This document shows positions 1 through 7,543 of a stretch of DNA of 64,000 nucleotides, one piece after another. The stretch is taken from positions 106,911-170,910 of the forward strand of contig NZ_LWBP01000100.1 of assembly GCF_002078015.1 (NCBI RefSeq), in the 5' to 3' direction. The notes under the pieces are model-generated. The model was not told the DNA's origin and ran no database searches. It saw only the letters and a program-made list of their open reading frames with translations. The stretch's first letter is position 1. Every line of letters starts with the position of its first letter. This stretch comes from Niastella populi (lineage in GTDB: Bacteria; Bacteroidota; Bacteroidia; Chitinophagales; Chitinophagaceae). The translations under genes were made by a program, and so were the position numbers.

Positions 1-1119
1 GCGGGTTTCGAGGTGGGCAAATTTGCCGACAGCCTGAACAATCCCCGCTGGATCTATGTAGCCGCCAATGGCGACATCTTTGTATCTGAAGCGTCGGCCG
101 AAGCCAATGCCGTCAAAAAAATAAAAGGCGCCCTTAGCGGCAAATCGAAATCGCAGAACCTGGGTAATTCCGCCAACCGCATCACGCTTTTCCGCGATAC
201 GAACGGCGACGGCGCCCCCGATTTTCGCGGCACCTTCCTTACCGGGTTGAATCAGCCATTCGGTATGCTTATTATTGGCAAAACCTTTTATGTAGCCAAT
301 ACCAACGCACTGATGGCGTATCCATACGAATATGGCCAATCGAAAATCAGCGCCGCCGGTAAAAAGATCGTTGAACTGCCGGCAGGCGGTTATAACAATC
401 ACTGGACGCGGAATATCATCACCAACAAAGACAGTTCAAAAATATATATCAGCGTTGGTTCGGGCAGTAATGTGGCGGAGCATGGACTGGAAAATGAAGT
501 ACGAAGGGCCTGCATACTGGAAGTAAATCCCGATGGTTCGGGCGAACGCATTTATGCATCGGGGGTAAGGAACCCCGTGGGTATGGACTGGGCGCCGGGC
601 ACGGAAATGCTGTGGACTACGGTTAACGAGCGGGATGGACTGGGCGACGAACTGGTGCCCGATTATATGACCGCCGTTTATGAAGGCGGGTTTTATGGCT
701 GGCCATATGCGTACTGGGGCCAGCATCCCGACCCGCGTATGAATGACAAACAACGCACCGACCTGGTAAAGCAATCGCTGGTGCCCGACTTCTCATTGGG
801 TTCTCATACCGCTTCCCTCGGGCTTGCCTTTGATGAAAAGCGCATTATGCCGGGACCGTGGGCCGGCGGCGCATATATTGCTCAGCACGGCTCGTGGAAC
901 CGCTCCCAATTCAGCGGTTACCAGGTAGTGTTTGTTCCTTTTCAAAACGGAGCGCCTTCCGGCGGCGCCCGGCCGTTCCTGACGGGCTTTGTAGCCAATG
1001 AAGCTAACAAGGAAGTATATGGGCGGCCGGTAGGCGTATTCTTTACAAAAAATTATATGCTGGTAACTGATGATGCCAGCAATACCATCTGGTGGGTAAA
1101 GGCTGCCGGTAAACAATAA
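1..1119 (+). CDS. PQQ-dependent sugar dehydrogenase (sorbosone dehydrogenase-like), 5' end outside window
   Basis: The reading frame is open from base 1, so the start lies upstream and only about 372 C-terminal codons are visible; the GTG at 13 is an internal valine. The protein looks like a six-bladed beta-propeller of the soluble glucose/L-sorbosone dehydrogenase family, which oxidises sugars with pyrroloquinoline quinone in the periplasm. Family-like stretches include 'VAANGDIFVSEA' near the visible start, 'DTNGDGAPD' and 'GVRNPVGMDW' in the middle, and 'GGFYGWPYAYWGQHPDPR' further on. The substrate cannot be told. The next gene on the same strand is almost 1 kb away, so this is the end of its transcription unit. 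Confidence 0.85.
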   Translation, partial: AGFEVGKFADSLNNPRWIYVAANGDIFVSEASAEANAVKKIKGALSGKSKSQNLGNSANRITLFRDTNGDGAPDFRGTFLTGLNQPFGMLIIGKTFYVANTNALMAYPYEYGQSKISAAGKKIVELPAGGYNNHWTRNIITNKDSSKIYISVGSGSNVAEHGLENEVRRACILEVNPDGSGERIYASGVRNPVGMDWAPGTEMLWTTVNERDGLGDELVPDYMTAVYEGGFYGWPYAYWGQHPDPRMNDKQRTDLVKQSLVPDFSLGSHTASLGLAFDEKRIMPGPWAGGAYIAQHGSWNRSQFSGYQVVFVPFQNGAPSGGARPFLTGFVANEANKEVYGRPVGVFFTKNYMLVTDDASNTIWWVKAAGKQ

Positions 1120-1212
1120 ACGGTAACCTATAGTTCTCCATCTCACTCAGGCGCACCGGCCAGCCTTTGCAATAAGTTCTCAGAATACAGCTGAAAGCCG
1201 AAGGCCGAAAAC

Positions 1213-1323
1213 CTAAAGCAAATACAGCATACAGCTAGCCGGAAGGTGAAAATACAGTCCATCCATTATATTCTGAAAATCTATATGTTCGTCTTTTACC
1301 GTGTAGATTTTTGAATACTCCAT
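1213..1323 (-). pseudogene. Truncated acyl-CoA thioesterase-like remnant
   Basis: A 36-residue frame starts MEYSKIYTVKDEHIDFQNI and continues MDGLYFHLPA before ending. The first 25 residues resemble the N-terminus of hotdog-fold acyl-CoA thioesterases of the 4-hydroxybenzoyl-CoA type, in which a short beta strand is followed by a DxxHID...MDxxxY block. All that should follow is missing, and the last 10 residues look unrelated. An exact TAnnTTTG promoter element sits 24 bp upstream of its ATG, so the remnant keeps its promoter. I read this as the 5' end of a gene lost by deletion. The family assignment is from memory of the motif and is tentative. Confidence 0.4.
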
Positions 1324-1346
1324 ACGACAAATGCTGTTTAGCAGGG

Positions 1347-1354
1347 CAAAAGTA
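1347..1354 (-). promoter_or_regulatory. Bacteroidota -7 element TACTTTTG upstream of the thioesterase remnant
   Basis: On the minus strand the bases read TACTTTTG, an exact match to TAnnTTTG. The expected start of transcription is near 1340, giving a leader of about 17 nt before the ATG at 1323. No clear -33 TTTG was seen. Confidence 0.4.
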
Positions 1355-1465
1355 TAGCAAGGCGGGAAATTGCCGGTAATTATTAATCCACAAAGCATTG
1401 ATTATGAGTGGCAAGCAACCAGGTTACACCGGAAATAAGCAGCTAAAGAACTTTGCTAAAAAAGA

Positions 1466-1493
1466 AAGCCCCGGTGTAGACACATCGGGGCTT
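1466..1493. terminator. 12-bp stem hairpin, possible terminator
   Basis: AAGCCCCGGTGT and ACATCGGGGCTT pair over 12 bp (one G-T) around a 4-base loop AGAC. An A-rich run precedes it, so it would give U-rich 3' ends mainly for minus-strand transcripts. It lies about 350 bp beyond the dehydrogenase stop codon and upstream of the thioesterase remnant's promoter, so the gene it serves is unclear. Confidence 0.5.
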
Positions 1494-1627
1494 CAGTTAA
1501 AGTACTAATTAGTGTACTATTAAAACAACTAAACAGACCTCTTTGACTAAAGGGATCTGTACTTTTTTTAAAAAATTTTATCGGGAAGCGGTTAATGAGG
1601 GCCGGGGGGCGTGAGGTGGCTATAAAA

Positions 1628-1769
1628 GAAAAAAGGTCCTCTGTAGAAACAGCCGACCTCTAACGATTGCTTGCCATATGAAAAAAAACGTAAAATCTGA
1701 TTTGAGTGAAGCGTTGCTTCGTGGTAGTTTCCTCTCTTTCTTTGCTTCTTACCTTGCTACCGTTGTTGA
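1628..1769 (-). ncRNA. Candidate structured small RNA, copy 1
   Basis: Read on the minus strand, a TACTTTTA -7-like element (1775-1782) is followed by about 140 nt that folds into local stems and ends in a terminator. The stems are GGTAG/CTACC (1757-1761 with 1723-1727), GAAGC/GCTTC with a 3-nt loop (1708-1720), and a terminal hairpin AGGTCGGCTGT/ACAGAGGACCT (1634-1659) followed by a run of U. A second copy at 10156-10298 keeps every stem while the loops differ. The plus-strand frame across it (ATG at 1678) is 42 codons here but only 16 in the other copy, which argues against a peptide. I do not recognise a known RNA family; 6S RNA and tmRNA do not fit. Confidence 0.5.
1634..1659 (-). terminator. 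Intrinsic terminator of candidate small RNA, copy 1
   Basis: Arms 1634-1644 and 1649-1659 pair as 5 bp, a 2x2 internal loop and 4 bp around AGAA. On the minus strand a U run (complement of 1629-1634) follows directly. Confidence 0.6.
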
Positions 1770-2076
1770 TGATGTAAAAGTACAGCGCCGCTCTTCACTT
1801 TCATAATTAGCTTTTTGCCTGTTTTATGATCGCAAAGCCATTTCACGAAACACAAAACCTTTGCCCGGCAATACTTTCAGCCGATTTTGCCAGTGGTCTC
1901 CAGCACGTAAAATTCCCTATATAATTTTTTGTTTTCAATTATCGCCTGCATTCCGGCATAGTTATATTTCATACCCGGAAACATTTTGAACACACAAAGT
2001 GCAAACAACAAACCCTGTAATAAGGTAAAGTCAACCAGTGGCATGAAAATTAGAGCACATGTAAGAAATCTTCCAT

Positions 2077-2790
2077 ATGGAGAACACACATGTGCTGGAA
2101 GGCTATCGCGACCAGGAAAAAGGAGCGTACCTGGGCGCAGTGGCTTCCATCGCTACCGCAGATCGGGCTGCATCTGAAGAAGAGATGCAATACATTGTTA
2201 CGTTGTGCGATGCCGCCGGCATTTCAGCGCAACAAAAAGATGCGGTAGTTCGGGCCGCCAGCGAATTAAGCGGCGATGAATTGAAAAAATGCCTCGATAT
2301 CTTAAAGAACAGTGAGCTTAAATACGCTTTGGTAACAGACATAATCGCTTTTGCAAAAGCCGATAATCATTATGCTGAAGAAGAACAACAAAAAGTAAAA
2401 GAGATCTCGCAATACCTGGGCGTTGATCAAAATCAATTTTCCCTTCTCAATGAATTTACCGACAAAGCAGCCGCCAAAGATGTTCCTGCGGAAGAAAAAG
2501 CCAGCCCGTCGTTTTTGTCGTCACTGGGTTTAAACGATAAATTAAAAAATGCAGGCATCAACTCGAACAGCCTGATGAAAGGTTTGCTGGGCATTGCGGG
2601 ACCGATCATCCTCGGCAGCATTGTATCGGGCGCCATGCGCAGAAGAGGACGCAGCACCGGAATGTTAGGCGGTATGGGCGGTTTAATAGGTGGTGCCGGG
2701 CTTGGCTCCATTATAGGTATGCTCAGCGGCGGCAGAGGCTTCAGGAATTCAGGCGGATTATTGGGAAGAATACTGGGCAGACGTTTCTAA
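2077..2790 (+). CDS. TerB-like protein with glycine-rich hydrophobic C-terminus
   Basis: The protein has 237 residues. About residues 10-125 form an all-helical region rich in A, E and D ('ATADRAASEEEMQYI', 'FAKADNHYAEEEQQKVKEI') that resembles the TerB/tellurite-resistance helical bundle, in which paired acidic residues bind divalent metal. Residues 145-237 are a separate segment with Gly-rich hydrophobic stretches (GLLGIAGPIILGSIVSGAM, then GGMGGLIGGAGLGSIIGML) and Arg clusters; it probably associates with the membrane. Two small envelope genes follow on the same strand after short gaps (41 and 12 bp), suggesting an envelope-stress operon. The TerB call rests on helical pattern and acidic pairs only. 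Confidence 0.6.
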   Translation: MENTHVLEGYRDQEKGAYLGAVASIATADRAASEEEMQYIVTLCDAAGISAQQKDAVVRAASELSGDELKKCLDILKNSELKYALVTDIIAFAKADNHYAEEEQQKVKEISQYLGVDQNQFSLLNEFTDKAAAKDVPAEEKASPSFLSSLGLNDKLKNAGINSNSLMKGLLGIAGPIILGSIVSGAMRRRGRSTGMLGGMGGLIGGAGLGSIIGMLSGGRGFRNSGGLLGRILGRRF

Positions 2791-2831
2791 CCTTTTATAA
2801 TATTTCAATGTAAAGTTTTAAAACTTCAACT

Positions 2832-3200
2832 ATGACACTACCTACAATGAAGGGAACTGTAATGACATTTATGTTACTGGCTGCGTTGTTTACATTCTCC
2901 TGTAAGGGAAAGGAAGAAGACAAAAGCATTGACGCTACGTCAACTGAAAATACCGGCCGCGATGTAACCGGCGATACATCAACAGCGACATCCCCTATAA
3001 CGACTACTACCGATTCAATGACAGTGAACGAAGATCAGTTACGGGATGCAATAAAAGACTATCCCAATGTAACGGCAACAGTTAACAATGGCGAAGTAAC
3101 GCTTACCGGCTCTATCGAAAGAGACCAGCTGCCTAAACTGATGCAAAGGGTACAGGCGCTGAATCCTAAAAAAGTGAACAATAACCTGTCAATTAAATAA
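2832..3200 (+). CDS. BON-domain lipoprotein
   Basis: This is a 122-residue protein. The lipobox FTFSC ends with Cys24 (Cys19 if the second ATG at 2847 is used), followed by a 40-residue Thr/Ser/Asp-rich linker. Residues 65-122 form a BON fold ('QLRDAIKDYPNVTATVNNGEVTLTG'), a small alpha/beta module found in OsmY-type periplasmic proteins and thought to bind membranes. The stop codon is 12 bp before the next gene, which also starts with a BON-like region, so the two probably work together at the envelope. Confidence 0.75.
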   Translation: MTLPTMKGTVMTFMLLAALFTFSCKGKEEDKSIDATSTENTGRDVTGDTSTATSPITTTTDSMTVNEDQLRDAIKDYPNVTATVNNGEVTLTGSIERDQLPKLMQRVQALNPKKVNNNLSIK

Positions 3201-3207
3201 AAGGAGG
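3201..3207 (+). promoter_or_regulatory. Strong Shine-Dalgarno sequence AAGGAGG
   Basis: AAGGAGG lies 5 nt before the ATG at 3213. Bacteroidota genes rarely use Shine-Dalgarno pairing, so this near-perfect site is unusual and fixes the start of the next gene. Confidence 0.6.
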
Positions 3208-3212
3208 TTATC

Positions 3213-3629
3213 ATGGCATTGCAGGATAAATACAAAGAGCTCATAGATAACGCCAAAAGCGCAGGCGTTCAAAACCTGCAGGTGAGCGAACAAAATAATG
3301 TTTTGCATATCACCGGCGAAGCGCCCGATGCAAAAACAAAGGACAACCTGTGGAATATTTACAATAGGATAGACCCCGATTTCAGGGCGGGCGACCTGGT
3401 GCTGGATGTAAATGCAAAAATTACGGAAGGCACAAAAGCGAAGGTCGTTACCGAAAAATCGAACCTGAATATCAGGAAGGGACCGGGAACTGACCAACAG
3501 ATCGTTGGCAAAGCGGCGCATCATGAAATTGTAACCGTGATCAACAAAACGAACGACCAGTGGTCGTTTATACGAACCGACAGCGGCGCTGAAGGATATG
3601 TTTACTCACAATACCTTGAGCAGGCTTAA
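3213..3629 (+). CDS. BON-like plus bacterial SH3 domain protein
   Basis: This 138-residue protein has no signal peptide. Residues 1-70 look like a BON-type alpha/beta module ('VQNLQVSEQNNVLHITGEAPDAKTKDNLW' region); residues 75-138 form a bacterial SH3 (SH3b) domain with the hallmark 'SNLNIRKGPGTDQQIVGK' strand pair and a C-terminal 'GYVYSQYLE'. SH3b domains usually bind peptidoglycan or peptide ligands, but with no export signal the location is unclear. It follows the BON lipoprotein by 12 bp and is preceded by an unusually strong Shine-Dalgarno site. Confidence 0.75.
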   Translation: MALQDKYKELIDNAKSAGVQNLQVSEQNNVLHITGEAPDAKTKDNLWNIYNRIDPDFRAGDLVLDVNAKITEGTKAKVVTEKSNLNIRKGPGTDQQIVGKAAHHEIVTVINKTNDQWSFIRTDSGAEGYVYSQYLEQA

Positions 3630-3668
3630 TATGATTCAATACAGGAATAAGGAATAATATGCAGGAAG

Positions 3669-3782
3669 ATGAATACAAAGACCATCGTGATCACCGGCGC
3701 TTCCAGCGGCGTTGGAAAGGCATGGCGCTTGAAATGGCGCAACAAGGCGCCAAACTGGAAACAGTTGTGGATACCGGAATAA
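3669..3782 (+). pseudogene. Short-chain dehydrogenase 5' fragment with frameshift
   Basis: From the ATG at 3669 the frame reads MNTKTIVITGASSGVGK, the classic TGxxxGxG dinucleotide-binding start of short-chain dehydrogenases. It then loses frame; shifting back one base at about 3719 continues the family pattern as GMALEMAQQGAKLE, after which homology ends. So only about 31 codons of the enzyme remain, already with one base lost. The remnant runs almost into the 3' end of the TonB receptor gene on the other strand. Confidence 0.7.
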
Positions 3783-3803
3783 TTTCTCAACGGCTACTGT
3801 ACA

Positions 3804-6197
3804 TCACAAACTAAACTGTACGGTCACATACCCGTTCCGTTTGTCGGCAGGTATTATACCGGGGCCGGGATAGCCATCGGCCCGGCGGGTGAAATATTTT
3901 TCATCGGCCAGGTTATTGATGCCGGTATATACCGTGAAATGCCGCCATTTATAACTTACACTGAGGTCCATTACACTAAAGGCAGGAATGGCGCCATCTA
4001 CCGCCGTTGGCGTTGTTTCGGTGTTCGTGGCATCGGAGTACTGTTTGGCCTGGTACGCATACTGGAATGAAATATTGAAATGCGGATCACTGAAACTTAT
4101 ACCGCTTCTGAATACCACGGGCGGCACATTCTCAACCAGTTTATCGGCAATAGCGGTATTCTTTGTATTGATATACCGCGCATCAATCAATGAAAAGCTG
4201 GTATACACATTCAATTTGTATCGCGAGTTAGCCCTTATCGCTTTTAAAATATCGCCATCGAGCAGGATCTCGGCGCCGACATTGCGGCTATCGCTTACGT
4301 TGGTGCGCAGCCGGTAGGTCATAAAACTGGTATCGCGGGTAAATACAGAACCGATGCGGTTATTGTATTTCAGCATGAACACGCTTACATCGGCATACAG
4401 CCAGCCTTTATAATTCCCCCTGAACCCCGCATCGATATTGAACCCATCTTCGTCTTTCAGCGCAGGGTCAACTTTGGCATTAGCATTCACCACCCGTATA
4501 TCGTTGAAATTGATAGAGCGGTAGTTCTGCGAAATATTGGCGTACAGTTCGATGCTATTCTTAAACTTAAAGGCACTGCCAAAACCCAGCAGCACAAATG
4601 AACGCGGGTTTGTTTTTTCTTCCATGATCTTTTCATCGGCAATAAAAATGTTCCGCTTATAGTAATACCCGTCGGCCTTTGTATCGATATGTTCAAAACG
4701 AATACCGGGCGTAATGCTCCAGCGCGGTGTTATCCTGAAAACATGCTCAGCAAAAAAGGCAAGGTTATTTCCGGGAAACCGGAAAGCGGAAGCATCGGGT
4801 TCTTCCCCAATGAAGTCGAAATCGGCGCCGCTGCCATCATTGGCCCGGCCCTGCTTACGGTCGGTTAACCCCTTGTACCACCGGCCACCGATCAAAAAAG
4901 TATTTTGTTTACCAAAAAGATTATAATCATGTATGAAGCGCAGCTCCGATGCGTAATTATCATACGTATCGGATAACAGGTCGCGGTTACCGCCATTATC
5001 GGGACGATTAATATACGTGAGCATCCCCAACGCATCGCGCCCGCCCTGTAAGGTGTAGTTGCGCCAGTTCAAACGCGTATGCTCGTTGAACTGATAATCG
5101 AGCGTAAGGTTGATCAGGTTCCAGTTCACCTTAAACCAGTTGCGCGCTCTTACCGAAACCGAAGCATCTTCCTTAAACTGCTCGTCGGTTAAGCCGCCGG
5201 GTTGCTGCGCCAGGTATTTCATGAGCGTGTATTCGCCCGTGACCTTAAACTTTGGCGTAAGGTTATATGCCAGGTGAACATAGGCATTGTGCTGATCGTA
5301 GTGGCTGTTGGGCCGCCAGCTATCCCCTTTCTTATATTGATAAAAGGTATAGTAATTCAGTCTGTTGTTGGCAATGGTGCCGCCAACACTGTTAAATGAA
5401 TTGAAGAAACCGAATGAACCAAATGTTTGCCTGGTAGTGAAGCGCACCCGCTCCTTCTTTGGCCCTTCTTTCATTACAAAATTAACCAGTCCGCCAAACT
5501 GTGGACCGTATTGCAAACTGGCCGCGCCGCGTACGATCTCTATGCGGTCGAGCGCTTCCGTTGATGGGGTATAGTAACTTTCTGGGTAACCCAATGCATC
5601 GGCGCTGATATCGTACCCGTTCTGGCGGATATTGAAATTCGATGAGCGGTTCGGGCTTAACCCACGCCCACCGATGCCTAACTGTAAACCGCCATGATCG
5701 TATTCCCAGATATTCAACCCCGGTATGCGCGCATAGATCTGCCGGGTATTATTGGTTGCCAGGTTGGCATTGATATTTTTTAAATTGATCAGTTCCGTTT
5801 TTTTGCCTGCATAGATGGCTGTACCCGAAACATCCTGCAGTTTGCCTGAGATGTTCTCATTCTTTTTACCGGCTACAATTACATCTTCAAGGCTGGTTGC
5901 AGGCGCCAATGCAATCTGCAGGTTCTCGTTCTTACCGGTAATGCGCACAGCTATTGTTTGCGCGGCATGTCCCACATAGGTGATCTTTAATTCATATACG
6001 CCGGTATCCAGTTTCGCAAACCTGAAGAAACCATTCTCGTTCGTGACGCGCTGAATACCCTGCGGTAATAATATTACAGTGGCCTGTTCAGCCGGTTCAT
6101 TTTGTATGCTCACCGTTCCGCTGATAGTAAAGGAACGCTGCGCCACAACCGTCGTCATACAAATCATGCCTGTAACAAAACAAAACAATATTTTCAT
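3804..6197 (-). CDS. TonB-dependent receptor, FecA-like
   Basis: The 797-residue outer-membrane receptor has a signal peptide (residues 1-20, cleaved near VVAQ), a carboxypeptidase-regulatory-like beta-sandwich (about 22-108), a plug domain (about 110-240) and a 22-strand barrel to the terminal 'VTVQFSL'. The plug contains 'GLQLGIGGRGLSPNRSSNFN' and 'YPESYYTPSTEALDRIEIVRG', close to what I remember of ferric-dicitrate (FecA-type) receptors. Its ATG overlaps the stop of the HTTM gene (ATGA), so it is translated from the same mRNA as the imelysin and DUF4856 genes. I infer uptake of an iron chelate. Confidence 0.85.
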   Translation of the reverse strand: MKILFCFVTGMICMTTVVAQRSFTISGTVSIQNEPAEQATVILLPQGIQRVTNENGFFRFAKLDTGVYELKITYVGHAAQTIAVRITGKNENLQIALAPATSLEDVIVAGKKNENISGKLQDVSGTAIYAGKKTELINLKNINANLATNNTRQIYARIPGLNIWEYDHGGLQLGIGGRGLSPNRSSNFNIRQNGYDISADALGYPESYYTPSTEALDRIEIVRGAASLQYGPQFGGLVNFVMKEGPKKERVRFTTRQTFGSFGFFNSFNSVGGTIANNRLNYYTFYQYKKGDSWRPNSHYDQHNAYVHLAYNLTPKFKVTGEYTLMKYLAQQPGGLTDEQFKEDASVSVRARNWFKVNWNLINLTLDYQFNEHTRLNWRNYTLQGGRDALGMLTYINRPDNGGNRDLLSDTYDNYASELRFIHDYNLFGKQNTFLIGGRWYKGLTDRKQGRANDGSGADFDFIGEEPDASAFRFPGNNLAFFAEHVFRITPRWSITPGIRFEHIDTKADGYYYKRNIFIADEKIMEEKTNPRSFVLLGFGSAFKFKNSIELYANISQNYRSINFNDIRVVNANAKVDPALKDEDGFNIDAGFRGNYKGWLYADVSVFMLKYNNRIGSVFTRDTSFMTYRLRTNVSDSRNVGAEILLDGDILKAIRANSRYKLNVYTSFSLIDARYINTKNTAIADKLVENVPPVVFRSGISFSDPHFNISFQYAYQAKQYSDATNTETTPTAVDGAIPAFSVMDLSVSYKWRHFTVYTGINNLADEKYFTRRADGYPGPGIIPADKRNGYVTVQFSL

Positions 6198-7543
6198 TTC
6201 AGTCTCTCTGTTTTATACGGTAATATCCAATGATAATGTTTCCAGCTGAACGGCTCCGCCGCCAGGTTTACGCTGGAATCTATAAACAGGCGCGAGCCGG
6301 CGCCATTTAGCGATACATATACTTCCCCATACACCCTGGGTTGCGCTATTCCTCTTTTTTCATAAACGCCGGCGAGGTAATGCGCATACTTCAGGATCAT
6401 ATCGGGCTGGGTGCTCATCATTTTTTCCTGCAATGGCGTAAGGAACTCGGCATTGTTCACCTCATAAAACTGTTTTCCGGTTTTGTCTTTTACGGTAAAA
6501 TAAGCCGCGCCCGCTTTTTCCATCAGCATTACGCGCCAGGAAAAGCGATACCCTTCTTCGCTCCAGAACAAATGATCGGGGTATAACAAATACCTGAAGG
6601 GCACAATGCATTGAAAGAATATATACACCAGCATTGTACCGTACAGCCATTTCTTATAAGTAAATGAATATGCCGTTGAAGGCGCATCTTCCTGTTTATA
6701 ACCGGGCAACAGGGATAACAAGCGCTGATGAAAGGGCGCTGAAAAAAAGATCAGGCTGCTTACGATCATTACATACGGGAACATACCTATGCCCGGGAAG
6801 AAGATGGCGGTGGCAATATGAAAGATCAATACAAAACAATACGCTACGGGCCTTGTTCTTTTATTCAGCAGGAAGAAAACAATGAACAGATCGTAGAGGG
6901 CCCCAAACCAGGAGAACAGGTAGGCCACCCATTCTTTGTACAATAACGGACCTACCAGCGGAAGATGGCTTTTGGCCGGCAGCCAGGTTGTCATCGGTTG
7001 TGCATGAATGAGCCAATCGGTGTTCAGCTTGGCAAGGCCGGCAAAAAAATAAACAATGCCCATCTGGAAACGAATGATGCCGATCGTCCACGCTGGAACG
7101 TATAACCTTTTACTGACGGGTTTTATAAAAACATCTATCGAGTAAGAACGATTGGCCGGCAGCCAGATCATAATAAAAGCCACCAGGCTGATAAAATAGT
7201 AATGGTTCAGGTAGGTGGTTACGTCAATTAATTCTACATAGGTAAAGCAAATGAAAAACAGTACAGCCGCCACCCGGTAAAACAACCCGGCGGCGATCAG
7301 CAATGCGGCCAGGGTTATAATGGAAAACACCAGGTACATGCCTGGTTTTCCAAAAGGTTGCACCCATTCAAACCCCCAATAAGTAAAATGAAAGTTGGGC
7401 GAAACATACACCGCATCTACCCAGCCGCGCCACCAGAAACGAAGGGTACTGAAAAACATCAGTAAGCCGAAGGTGATGCGGAAAGTAACGAGTGGCGCAA
7501 TGGGCACAGGTTGCTCCCAACGTTGCGTGTTAATCGCCATCAT
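6194..7543 (-). CDS. HTTM-domain membrane protein (gamma-carboxylase-like)
   Basis: A polytopic inner-membrane protein of about 449 residues with many hydrophobic helices from residue 15 to about 310, then a soluble C-terminal segment. It matches the horizontally transferred transmembrane (HTTM) family, related to vitamin K-dependent gamma-carboxylase ('FRITFGLLMFFSTLRFWWRG', 'FSWFGALYDLFIVFFLL'). I chose the ATG at 7543 (ATGATGGCG) because it leaves a 14-base overlap with the imelysin stop; the longer frame from 7585 would bury 56 bases in that gene. HTTM, imelysin and TonB receptor genes often sit together in this phylum; the biochemical role is unknown. Confidence 0.8.
   Translation of the reverse strand: MMAINTQRWEQPVPIAPLVTFRITFGLLMFFSTLRFWWRGWVDAVYVSPNFHFTYWGFEWVQPFGKPGMYLVFSIITLAALLIAAGLFYRVAAVLFFICFTYVELIDVTTYLNHYYFISLVAFIMIWLPANRSYSIDVFIKPVSKRLYVPAWTIGIIRFQMGIVYFFAGLAKLNTDWLIHAQPMTTWLPAKSHLPLVGPLLYKEWVAYLFSWFGALYDLFIVFFLLNKRTRPVAYCFVLIFHIATAIFFPGIGMFPYVMIVSSLIFFSAPFHQRLLSLLPGYKQEDAPSTAYSFTYKKWLYGTMLVYIFFQCIVPFRYLLYPDHLFWSEEGYRFSWRVMLMEKAGAAYFTVKDKTGKQFYEVNNAEFLTPLQEKMMSTQPDMILKYAHYLAGVYEKRGIAQPRVYGEVYVSLNGAGSRLFIDSSVNLAAEPFSWKHYHWILPYKTERLK

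Larger units (their letters stand above)
1599..1908. repeat. Dispersed intergenic repeat, copy 1 (pair with 10124-10434)
   Basis: About 310 bp is shared with a second intergenic site 8.5 kb away in the same orientation. The part from the ggcTATAAAAG edge to the GTAAAAGTACAGCGCCG block is nearly identical; the outer part, up to the GGTCTCCAGC block near 1905, has drifted. The core encodes the candidate small RNA described separately. There are no terminal inverted repeats or transposase remnants. Confidence 0.75.

Noticed and set aside
1678..1806. Small peptide (42 codons) inside the dispersed repeat
   Set aside because: The second copy has a one-base length change in the GAAGC loop and stops after 16 codons, so the frame is not conserved.
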